NCBI GenBank assembly: GCA_013397935.1 | Contig: VZRN01001796.1 | Location: 1,272,867-1,336,866, forward strand | Direction: 5' to 3' | DNA: 64,000 nt | DNA from: Dasyornis broadbenti | Lineage: Eukaryota > Chordata > Aves > Passeriformes > Dasyornithidae | In this document: in pieces, positions 49,150 to 60,522 of the stretch | How positions within the stretch are numbered: the first letter of the stretch is position 1 | How the letters are laid out: each line of letters opens with the position of its first letter | Notes under the pieces: generated by a model | Told to the model about the DNA's origin: nothing | What the model saw: only the letters and a program-made list of their open reading frames with translations | The model's database searches: none | Program-made: the position numbers and the translations under genes

Positions 49150-49400
49150 TTTCCTAAGCTCGGTTGCGCTGCTGAGCGCTGCAGCGGCTCCTCAGCCTGC
49201 GAGGAAGGACCGGCCCCTGGTTCCCGGCCGGCTCCGAGGGACGCGCGGCTCGCCCGGGGTGCGCGGCCGGGCCGAACCCAGCAGGCGGCGCTGGCGCCCG
49301 CCCCGCGCAGCGCGGTACAGCGGGGCCGGGCGGCCGCCGGCGAGTCCCCGCAGCCCGACCCGCGTCCCGCAGCCCCACCCGCATCCCACAGCCCGACCCG
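49150..49400. promoter_or_regulatory. CpG island, candidate promoter of the gene after SYN2 (PPARG?)
   Basis: Roughly 35 CpGs by eye in about 220 bp, with GC content far above the flanks and several CGCG and GGCCG stretches. It borders the GC-rich minisatellite directly. In mammals PPARG follows SYN2 in the same orientation and its first untranslated exon (A1) lies in a CpG island, so this is the obvious candidate. I cannot recognise an untranslated exon or a good splice donor, and no PPARG coding sequence occurs in the window, so the gene assignment is inference from synteny. Confidence 0.5.
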
Positions 49401-49513
49401 CATCCTGCATCACGCATCCTGGTCCACACCCTGCATCCCGACCTGCATCCCGCATCCAGACCCGCATCTTGACGCCGCACCCCGACCCACATCCCGCACC
49501 CCCTATCCCCCAT

Positions 49514-49597
49514 NNNNNNNNNNNNNNNNNNNNNNNNNNNNNNNNNNNNNNNNNNNNNNNNNNNNNNNNNNNNNNNNNNNNNNNNNNNNNNNNNNNN
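49514..49597. other. Assembly gap of 84 Ns inside the minisatellite
   Basis: The gap is flanked by near-identical repeat copies on both sides, so its true length cannot be inferred from the N count. Confidence 0.97.
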
Positions 49598-49706
49598 CAG
49601 CCCGACCCGCATCCTGCATCCCGCATCCTGGTCCGCACCCTGCATCCCGACCTGCATCCCGCATCCAGACCCGCATCTTGACGCCGCATCCCGACCCGCG
49701 TTCCGA

Positions 49707-49730
49707 CCCACATCCCGCATCCCGCATCCC
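49707..49730 (-). other. Canonical G-quadruplex motif on minus strand
   Basis: Four CCC runs on the + strand at 49707, 49714, 49721 and 49728 are separated by exactly 4 nt each. The minus strand thus reads G3N4G3N4G3N4G3, which meets the usual G4 rule (loops of 1-7). Confidence 0.8.
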
Positions 49731-50724
49731 GGTCTGCACCCCACATCCAGATGCGCATCCCAACCCACACCCTGCATCCCGGTCCTCATGCCTCATCCCG
49801 ATCCACACCCTGCATCCAGATCTGCAGCCTGCATCCCAACACCGCATCCCGGTCCACATCCAGACCCACATCCCAAGCCGCACCCCTCATTCCCAGTCGG
49901 CATCCCGCATCCCGACCCCGCATCACAACCCACAGCCCGCATCCAGACCCACATCCCGCATCCCGATCCGCATCCAGCCCTGCGGAGCCACTGCCATTCA
50001 GGTCCTGGCAGCCATCAGAGAGTCACAGCATCCCGCACCTCTCCCCATCCAGCTTCGCATGCAGCTTCACGTCCCTCCCGCAACCAGCTGCGTATCCCAC
50101 CCCACATCCAGCCCTGCATCCCACACCTGCAACCCACCCCACATCCAGCCTCAGATCCAGCCCCGCATCCCACCCCTCCCTGCATCCCACCCCGCATCTT
50201 GCCCTACATCCAGCTCCACATCCCATCCCTCATCCCGCCACCAGCCCTGCATCCCACACCACAACCAGTCCCCCATCCCGCCCCTGCCTCCCTCCAATCC
50301 CACTGCCCAGAGCCACAAGGACATCTCAGGTCGTCCTGATGTTGCACAGCAACAAACTCGTGTTAGTGCTTGCTCCAAATCACTTAATGTTAAGAGCCCC
50401 AGCGCTATAAAAACTGAAAGAATTATCAAATTCAAACACAATTAATCATTTCCTCATTTCTCCTCTTTTGTTAGACTCAGATTGGGCAGCCTTAGTCGGA
50501 AACTTCCGTGTCCACACAATAAGCGATCATATGAAAAGGGTTTGCAAAAAGAGGAAATAATAAGTAACAGTGAGAGAGCAGGCTACGAATAACTGAGTGA
50601 CCTACAAAAATATTGCCAAATCATGCACCAAGTCTTACCTTTGGTAACAAATTCCTTTTGAAAATGATTGCATTATTTTAAAAGCCTGCTGTAAAGGGAA
50701 AACCCTAGATGGAACTCTAAATTG

Positions 50725-50744
50725 AAAAAAAAAAAAAAAAAAAA
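50725..50744. repeat. Poly(A) run, 20 nt
   Basis: A pure A homopolymer in non-coding sequence. Confidence 0.9.
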
Positions 50745-52783
50745 GATACCCATCCAATTAAAAATTCCACGTTCAGTTCTTTGGCTGAGTATAGACACAC
50801 ACCACATTTCACTTTCTTTATTGCAGCTGCAGGAAGGAGATTTCTGGGGCTGTTCCTCCGGCCCTGACCCAAGTGCACCTCAGTGCCAATTCCCCCAGTT
50901 CACACCAGGGAGATGGAACGGAAACAAGGGAACAGAAAAAGAGAAATGGGGATTGGGGTTTTTTCCACCCATGGGCTCTGAACAAGATCTTGGCCACGCT
51001 ACCTACAGGAAAGTTACAACTGCAGTTAAACTCAGCAGTTTAACTTTTAGCTGGAGCATCCCAGCTAAAAGAAACAAACCCCATTTTTATAACTTTTCCC
51101 CCTGTAGTTTTGTACGTAGATTCTGTAATCCCTGCTTTAAAAGGATAAACACCTTCAGCACCGAGCCTTGTGTGAAGCAAATAACTCGCCCTGGGGATGC
51201 AAGACAATTCAGACCACATATGGCAGAGCAGCCCTGGGATTATCTTCTACACACACAGAAATATTCCTGCCAACAGTGACATGTTGTGCTGATTTATTTT
51301 CTGTGTGTTTGCAGATGCCACTGCAGCACTGCTCATTAGGGACTGGGCTTAAACAGGGAGTACCTCAGTAATGCACATTTTGTGTCTTAACTGAAGATCC
51401 AGATTTGGGTTCTTTTGGGCATATAGAGCTTAAATGTCATCATATGTTTTCCTTTCCTTTCTAAAACTGAACTACAGCTGCATACATATTGCAATAAAAT
51501 ATTTTTATCTTGCATGTGTCTTTAAAAAGAGCATAATCCAGCCAATACCTTCAGTAATGCAGAAAGTGTTCAGAGAAAATTGGTTTGCTCTGTCCTGAAG
51601 AGCTCAAATGCCTGTCTTCTGTATTTCAGTATACACTGGGGTGTCAGAAAACTCACATGGAATTTGCAGCTTGAAACAGCAACCACGTTTAAAGCCACCA
51701 ATGCTTAAAAGAATAAAATAGTAGGACCCATTTCTAATATTTTTCCCCAGAAGTCCGTAGCAAAAATTAAGATATAAATATTTGATTTCGAACTCTGGCA
51801 TTCCTTCCCTTCCTCCCTCAAACAGGAGTTAAAGTGATTGTCAGAAGCTGAAAGGCAGTTTGATCTTTGTTACATTGGGACTATGGAATCCAAGCAGCTC
51901 TTTTACAAGGCATTGTAATTGTTTGTACTTGCAAAACTGGATTAAGAAATCACTGCTATTCTTAAAACACATTTATCACATCCATACAAAAGTCAGCATA
52001 TTTCTACTCGGAGCAGAGCCCCAGCCAACCAGAGAGAGTTCCCGTGTTCCGCCCACGCTCGTTCTCTCATCCTCCCCTTCCCCAGAGCAATCCCTGCATC
52101 TGGCCAGTCCAGCGTGGAAAAGTCCCCTCCGTGCCCCAGCAGGGCACACCTGCCCCAGGGGTGACCCTGTGCCCCTCACCTGGGCTCTCCTGGTGCTGCC
52201 ACGCTTCTCAGCTCCCCCTCGGTGTGGTTGCTGGAACACCGATAGTGGGAGTTCTCGATAAAGAAGGTGAGATCACGGAAGGATTTTGAGGTGTGGAAGG
52301 CACAAGCCCTCTTCTATTCCAAAGGCACTGGGAATTTCAAGCAGTCCTTCACAGGGTAGGGGAGATGAGGAGAAAAATGAGGTTAGAATCCAGGGGGTGT
52401 CATTGGACCTCTAGAATTTTTAAGTTTGGGGCTTTACTGGACTTTTCAAAGTTCTGTGAAACACTTTTTCCTGTTATTTAAATCCATTTGTTCTTCAACT
52501 GAAGCTTAATTTAAAAAACATGTCTTTGAGCTGAGTGCAAGTCTGACTAATTCTGTTCTAAGTGCTGCTAAAGATGAACAAAACTAACACTATAATTGAA
52601 AATAAAAACCAGAAAAGGCCTCATGCCTGCACAACAGCCACACTCGGGCTACTGCCCAAGCTGTGAGAGCACAGCTCTCGTTTTGTTAACTGACTCAAAA
52701 TCAACACCCATCCTGCTAAAATCTGTACCAGATATAGGGAAACCCTAATGACAGAATCCAGAAGCTGGAGTTCCTCTACTCAT

Positions 52784-52818
52784 CTGTTTTCTCTTTCTCT
52801 TTCTTTCTTTTCTTTCTT
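52784..52818. repeat. CT-rich simple repeat
   Basis: A (TTTC)n-like polypyrimidine run about 35 nt long. Confidence 0.85.
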
Positions 52819-55800
52819 ACATGTTTGGCTCCTCTGTCGCCCTTCCCCAATGCAGTCTCCTTGTGCAGATTCGATCCTTCCAGCCCTTTCCTGACACACT
52901 CTCCCTCACGCTACAAACCAATCCTTTAGCACATTTACCTCTGTCATGCTGCTTCTCAGAGGAGTTCTGGGTGGGCTCCAGGCCCAGCCTCAGTGGCAGC
53001 TATACCATTCTTTCCCCACTCTCCAGGGAAGAGGAGGAAAAAGTACCACGGATATCATCTTTTCTTCTTACCTGAGCACATCTGTCCTTCTCCCAGACAG
53101 AAAAAGAGCTCTTGGGAACCAGATCAAGCAGCAGAACCCTGGAGCAGTAGTCCTGTACATTCTGGTACATTCTCTGACTGTTCCCACACTTCCAGAAACA
53201 TCTCATGGGTATTCATGACATCACAGTCTATTCTCCATGTTCGAATTCCTGTTATTGATATTTAATAAGCAGTTGTGATACTCTGCCTGTAAACAAGATG
53301 TCCCCATGTTTTCCATAGGCTCTCATGGCACTCTCTATTTTAAATGGCATTTCTTGCAACCAGTGGTCTAGGGCACATGGAGAGTTGAGCTGCCCAGTTT
53401 CCTTTCTCCTCAAATGTTTGGATTCCATCCTTCCTTCCTTTCTGTATGTAATCTCCTTGAACAAGAAGAGTCATTCTAGACTCTCCTTGTGCAAGAAAAA
53501 GGCATTTTCTCAAATGAAACTTCATGGGAGTCAAGAAGTGTCGTTCTGCCCCCCTTGCTGGCCAGGAATGCTGTGCAGCCTTACCTACATCCCACCACTA
53601 CCAAAGAAGGAAATGTATTTTTTTCCCCTCTTGGCAACTCCTTGGGAGGTTCACTATTGTGTTCTCGGAGTCCTCGTTCTCAAAGGCTATTGTGAAAACT
53701 GTAGTAAACAGAACTTTCAGCATCAGGATGCAAGGAACAGGATCCAAGGCTGGAAGTATTTGCCAAGAGTGGATGTGACCGCTGCCCCATTCAGCCCTGG
53801 CTGGTACAACAGTTCATCCCAGCTGCTGGATATAGCACATTCTGTAATGAGGGGGACAAAGGTGGCAATTACTGACAATCCACGCTGGACAAAACAGCAT
53901 CAGGATGTACAAAAAATTTCCTTCCCATCAGGCAAGTAAAGAATGGATCTCAATTCCAGATAGGCTGCAGCCTCCATTTGTGTCAGCAGATTTCCATGTA
54001 CTGTTGTGGAGTCCCACGTTTACGACAACGGAGCTGATGACAAGCGAGAATTTGGCCCACAGACTGAAATCGAAATGCTCAGAGTATTTCAATTAGTTTC
54101 TCTGCTGTTTGGCAGGGTATGTGATGTCAGACAGGCCAAATGGTTCACATTTACAGAAAACTAGATAAGAACCAGAAAGTGGTAAATCTGAATGTTTAGG
54201 AAGCTAAGATTAAATACAGAATTTCACACAATTAAACTACAGTGCAGAAGTGGTATTTCACAGGGAATAAAATCCTGTGAACAGCCATGGAGTTAAGTGT
54301 TCTATGTTAATTTTGCTAGGGAGTAAAGTGATGTTCTTTCATGCAGATTATAGAAGGAATGAAGGAAATGTGCAGGGGGAAAGAAACCCCAGGTGATAAA
54401 TTTAATGTGTAGGGCAAGATTACATGGATTTTACTAATCATTAAATTATTCAGCACAGAGGGAAGAATGTATCAAAGCAACTCCAGATAAAGGCAAATGA
54501 TTGCTCGATACTACCAACCTTCAACATTCAGGCACATAAAGAAAGATACTGGAGATGTTAAAGACAGAAAAGATTTTATCTCATTTGATCCCAACCAATT
54601 GACCTTTACCTTCTCCCGGTCAGTCCAAGTCCCTGGTGCCTACAGGTCATGACAATGCTATAAATTGCTTTTCCTTCTAGTCCAGCTTCCCACCCACTAT
54701 TAATTACCCTTAGGTTGTACCAACAGTCCCCCAGTGGCCTTTGCAATGTAGAAGCCAATTTAAATTGCTAAGTAATTCAGAAAACATTACCTGTTTTCAC
54801 TAACATTTCATCACTTCTCGTATCACTATTAATTGGATTCCTTGGTGGTGTTGAAATCAAACATAAAGAAGGTGCTTGCCATGTCTGTAAGGCCATTCTG
54901 GCACACGCAGCCAGAACAGAATCCTGCATCAACCAAAACCTTTCTGATAATGCAAAGGTTCCGTGCAGAAAGATGCCAGGACCTTTTCTCACTTTTAACA
55001 CTTCATCAGGAGCCACCAGCAAAGAAGCCAAGCAGAAATACTTGGCACAGTTATCCAGGGAGGAAAGATAAAAGTTCCCTGTTCCTCGGTGTCCAGGGAA
55101 CAGGAGAGGAGTCAGGGAAATGATGCCCAGAAGGAGGACAAGTTGAGGGTCATTTTCAAGCACAAATTAACCCTTGAGCAAAGCAAGGCTGCATAGAGCA
55201 TCTTTTAGAACTTAATACCTTTATGGAAGCTGCTTTGCCCACCTCATGAGTTTGCCACTTTCTAGCACCTTCCTCGCCATCAGTAAGGAATCATGTGCTT
55301 AGAAATCCAAGAAAAAGCTGTCTCTCACTGTTCCCATTTTTGAAGGCATTTTTTTCTGTAGAAAAGGAGTGGTTTGGGTTTTAGTAGGAGTGGATATTTC
55401 TGTCTGCTCACCAGATTTCATCCAGGCAACTGCAGTTGCATGGGAGTCTGACACACCTTTTCAGGCTGGGAAACCAAGTTGTGGACAGCAACCTTTCTTT
55501 TTGTTGTTACTCCATTCAGGAATGTCTGTTTTCCATGCTGGACTGCAGACCTCTCCCCAAAACAGAGAGCTGGGGCAAAGCCCCTCCTCAGAGCCTGCCC
55601 GCAGTTATGAGAGAAGGAGCAAGAGCCTAAATTCTGCTCATCGTCTTGTCAGACGTGAGCTGAAGCCTTGACTCCTGCAGTCACTGACACACCAATAACC
55701 ACACGAATATAAGCTGCTCCACGGCGGTGACAGCAGACATGTGGCAGCATGCGTGGCACGGTGGGACAGATAGAAATACCAGAAAGATATTTTAAAAATT

Positions 55801-56366
55801 GACAGAAACTACACAAGGTCTTTTGTATTATTCAAAATGCAGCTCTATCCTTCAGCTCTGTCCTTTAAGGAAGTCCCTAAACAGGTCAAATCACCTCACT
55901 GGTTTAAGGAGCTAAAACAACAGTAAAACACAATCATTTATGGAAATGTCTTTATTTGCTTATATTCCAGGAATAACTAAGGCCACTTGGTAAAAGGAAT
56001 TTCCCAAATTCTGCTTTGAGCAGAGAACATTCTGGAAACTTTCACTACGGCAATGCTTTAAAAATTACCCCCAGCCTAATTAGCATCTGCTTTAGGAGTT
56101 GAAGTTATTACAGGGTCATTTATCTGCTCTAAGGATCTTGTACACAATTGAGCAGATTTTTAATGTTTAACATTTCTGCCCATAAACCACCAATGAAAGA
56201 CATTCACCTAAGGGAGCATGTAATGGGTAATTACGTTTTTGTTTCTCTTCAATGTCTCACTAATGCCAGCTTTTCTAATCACAAGAGAGGTACCATCACC
56301 TATGAAAGAAATGCAGTTCTTTTCAGAAAGCCCAAAGAAGACTTAAAAATTTCATCACCAGAAGAT

Positions 56367-56442
56367 AAACAACAACAACAAATATTTAAATTAAGAAACA
56401 AACAAACAAACAAAAAAAACCAAAAAAACCTTTTAAAAACAA
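56367..56442. repeat. (CAA)n and (CAAA)n simple repeat
   Basis: Four to five CAA units, an AT-rich spacer, then CAAA units decaying into A-rich CCAAAAAAA units. Confidence 0.88.
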
Positions 56443-59400
56443 ACTGGATATTCTATAACTGAGAGAACTCTTTTGCAAAAGGTCTGATGTGAAGGGTGTT
56501 AGGTGCAGTAGGTTTATTAGGAAACAAACCTAGAAATATGGTTTGGAAAGGTCCTCTCCAAAACACAGCTTTCCCCACCTGCAGCCTGGCTTTTCTGAAA
56601 CATAAGGTTTGTCAGAAGGTGATTAATCAAACCATAACTATCCTTCAACCAAGTGCTATCCTCATTTTTAAGGGAATTATTCCTCTGAATTTAATTTTCC
56701 ACTGGTAGACTGGCCAGGTGCTTAGTAGGAGAAATGGAATTTGGTGGCACATTTGTCAAAGGATGCACCATTCAGGCAGGGAATAAAGTTCCAGAACTCC
56801 ATGAGGATTCATTCCCTTCAGCTCAGACAAACTGCAGCACATACCTTGGTGTCTCCAGGACTCAGAAAATTCAGGCTTCACTAAGGGTGATTTCAAACTT
56901 AAGAGGAGATCTATGTTTAATTACAAGTAGGAGGCGGAAGTCAGCCCTTCTTCAATTAATTTTGGCTTTGCTTAATGCTCTCATTACGTCTAAAGACTTT
57001 GGAAAGACTTTTTGATCATTATTCTGAGAGTTATTTTAGTTTTGGTTTGATGTTTGGGATTTTGGTTGTTGTTATTGTTGTGCCCTAGACAATAAGCATA
57101 AATTTCTAGATGAAGGAAGTATTTCTCCCAGCTGGTTTGTGTCGGTCTGTAATCCCTGCTAGCAGCGCTTCACAATGGCTGAGCACAGAAAAGGTGTCTG
57201 ATTGAAACAGTGGTGAGAATCAGCCGGGGAAAGACAACTGGTTTTTGTTAATGCCCTTTTCTCCACACGATGTGGAGATTGTTTTTTGTGTTTCGAGGTG
57301 TACACCTGAAATCGCTGCTGCAAAGTAGCCAGGAGAGATCAAAAAGCCCTCCCAGCTCCCTGCTTCCTCAGGCACAAGAAGCAAACCCGGAGAGGAGAGC
57401 GTTGCAGTGTTAACGTAGCAGTGAGGTCAGAAGAACACAGAAAATCTGCTCCTCGTTACAAGAACCCTCTGAGTCTCCAATATATTCATTGGCCTTGCTG
57501 AGAGAAACAAAGAGTGAAGAGAGGATTTTTTTCAAGCCTGGGGGCGTGGGCAGCCTGCTGATGTTCCTCCAGCTGAAACCCAACAGTTAAAAGGAGATGG
57601 GTAAGCAAATCAAAGATCCTAAAACAATCGTAGTCCTGTCTCACTTATAAGGGATTTTAAGACTGGCTTCGGTCCAGAGTAAATCTCTACCTTTAATATG
57701 CGTTGAGTCACATATTTGAATTTGAAATGAGTGCTGGGGACGTTTTATAAGTTATTTAAATGGTCATTCAGAAGAGCCTCAGCACCAGCTCAGTGGTTAT
57801 TATTTAAGATTAAGGGTAACAGATAATTGGCTTAAGGAAAAGCAGAGCAGTGTGAAAGGGGGAAGTAAAAGTGTAGCTGGAAGCCAACGATACTCCAGAA
57901 GGAGAAATAGCTACAAAATGGGGTTTGGACGTGAAGGAATTCTCAAATATGGTCTTATAAATAACTTGGCCAGACTTTCCAGAAACACAAATATAAAATA
58001 CCTGGATAATCATTCTTAAAAGGTGGGAAGATGATACAGTCAGAAAGAGGTGAATTTAACAAATGGATTTGCTGCCATACCCACAGATCTCAGAGCAGGT
58101 TATGCACATTCCTCGTCTCAGCTGGCTACTAGAAATCAGTGTTTATTTTCTCAATTTCAGTGGTTTCAGAGTACTAGAGAACCAAATTAATGTCACTAAT
58201 ATAAGACATACTGTTGTCTGTTTGACAATGAAAAAACAACAGATTTTTTTATAAGACTTGTTTCTCAAAAATACAAACATTCATTTAAAGGAAAGTTTGA
58301 GAGCATTTAAAAACCTGAGCTGGTAAATGGATCAGACCATAAGAGATCACATCATACAAGTTAAAAAATAGGAATATTATAAAATAAAAAAGCTGAGGTA
58401 AAAACCTCTATCAGTGGAGCTCAGGTACATTCATGAATAAAACTCCAGACAAAATGAGCCTGGAGCTGTGTGATGAGTAAACAGGAAACTGGACCCAGAA
58501 ATTTCAGAATGGAAGGAGTCTGCTGCCATATGTGAGAGCAGTTAGCCTAAGTTTTGTCTTTCTTCTGAGCTAAGATTAGCAGGTTTAATAACTCAGTTCC
58601 AAGCAATGAGCTGAATTCTTAAAACTAGTAACTTTTTTTTCCAATTTCTAATAATCTTCTGGATTTATATCTACAAAGATACACATCTTTGCTGTCTTTT
58701 TTTCTCCCAATCACAATGGAAGTTAAAATCCTGCGATACCCCTCCTCTGCATTACTGTAGGGAGTATTAAATCGGAGAAATTCTGCTTTTCACATCTTGG
58801 GCGTTTGTTGTTATGCTTTCACTCCATTATAAACCACTGTGACTCCTTGTTGTTTCATCTCACCTGCAAAAATGTCCTTGAAAAACAAAGCTGTCCATGT
58901 CTCCCAGTCTACAAAAAAGCCATTCTTCCCCCAAAATCTTTTATGTTGCAACTTCCTTCTCCTCTCAGTAGTAATCCATCTATTTCTAGGAGTGAAAGTA
59001 AGAACTATCCCCCAGCAAGTTGAAACTTTTGTGGTTTGTCTGGAAGAAATAGCTGCGAATTTTTTTCGCTGGTATTTTTAAAGGGATGTTCTGCTCACTC
59101 TGTGCTCACTAGAAGCAGGTGCAAATTACTATTGAAAAAAACCAAATTCTGGAAAACCAGTTGTTACCAAAAAAGTGACTACAATGGTGACCCAATTTGA
59201 ACTCCAAGGAGAGGGGTTATGATAAGATAATCCTGATTTCTTTATTATCAGTATTTTATCCTTAAAACATTTAGGTTTTCACTGATTTAGAATATAAGTT
59301 TAATTACCTTAAATAAAGTTTGTTTCTAGAAAAAAATTTAGCAAAGGGTCAAACTCCACACAACACAAATAGATTTTTATATGTGGGTAGTTTGTTACTA

Positions 59401-60477
59401 AGTATATTTGTGCAGAAATAAATAAAATGTAAAACAAATTATAATATGCAATTATAATTTCCCAACTGAATCAGATTTTCGGACTTACCATTCTACCCCT
59501 ATTTTTGTACTTTGGTTCAACAGGTTTGGCTTCAGGTTCAGCTGCTGAACAATGAAACAGAACAATGGAAGGCCACCTGAGGCTGACAAACACAGAAAAG
59601 GGTGATCAGGCCCAAATCTCAGAAATTTTCAAATAAAAGTAGGAGAGTTTAGATTAAATTTGCTTTAGTTCACTGAAGCAACAGTGGGCTGCCAGGTTCC
59701 ACTCCACAGTGTAATGAACTGCTGCATTTTATTAGTTATTGCTTTATATAAAACTCAAATACCAGAAATCAGCACAATGGCCTCTGTATATCCCCCAAAT
59801 TGCATTATTTTGCTCAGGCGACAATAGGGTAAGAAAATACTATTAATGAAGTTCACAGGGTAAAATCCTGTGCAGAAAAAATGAGTTTGATGACATCTGC
59901 TACGTATCCCATTGAAGGGATGCTTCTAGATTAATTTATGCAAATACAAGTAAACATCCCACCGTATGCAAATGAGCTATTAATAAATCATTACCATACC
60001 TTACATATGTACAATAAACTCTTTGAAGAGCTCTCTCCGCTCTGCTCTCCTAATGCTGAGGACTCAGAGCCACAGACAGCAATCACAAGTGGTATTTCAA
60101 TCCAAGTAATCCAGATTCTGTTCTGAAGAAAACACAAAAAATGTCAGTTGCATTATCAGCTAGTTACAATCTGAGGGAATGAAAAATCCCAGCAGAGTGG
60201 AAACATTTTTAATTAGGATTTGAAACATATTAAAGCCATCAACCAACACTACCCCCAACTCTAAACCTGCCCTTTTTAAATCAATTACATTTTGTAACAA
60301 AGAATTTTTTAGCAGGGAGTATTTATATCCCAAATTAGAAATACAAGGTTTCTGGCTGCTCTGTGTGTTGTTCCTGACCCAGTGTTATTTTTCCTCCATT
60401 TCTGATCCAACCAGCTATTTAAATTCACCAGGATGTTTGCACACATTTCCTAATTCACTTTATATGTTAGCTGGCAC

Positions 60478-60522
60478 TTTTTAAAAATTTTTTTTAAAAA
60501 TTTTTTTTCTTTTTTTTTTTTT
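60478..60522. repeat. T/A homopolymer tract
   Basis: Alternating T(8) and A(5) runs followed by a T13 run. Confidence 0.88.

Larger units (their letters stand above)
49351..50305. repeat. GC-rich minisatellite (CCCGCAT-type), with assembly gap
   Basis: About 0.9 kb built from 7-bp CCYGCAT-like units and 5-bp CCCGA insertions, giving 12-bp compound units such as cccgacccgcat. After about 50,030 the units shift to ccacatccagccctgcat-like forms. A unique interruption of about 50 bp lies near 49,980-50,030. A higher-order copy of about 105 bp starting at 49389 recurs at 49598, just after the gap. The minus strand is rich in GGG runs. The array is open in all three + frames for over 500 bp because of its composition; I do not regard it as coding. 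Confidence 0.92.

Noticed and set aside
53325..53939. 204-codon open frame in intergenic/intronic sequence
   Set aside because: No recognisable domain or splice context. Given about 6,000 stop-to-stop intervals in six frames, a frame of this length is expected by chance at a rate of a few tenths, and several others of 180-230 codons occur here too.
57590..57615. A good-looking splice donor (gagatgggtaagc) after a mixed-composition segment, as a possible untranslated first exon
   Set aside because: Isolated donor-like motifs are common. No CpG island, conserved coding start or other support is visible.
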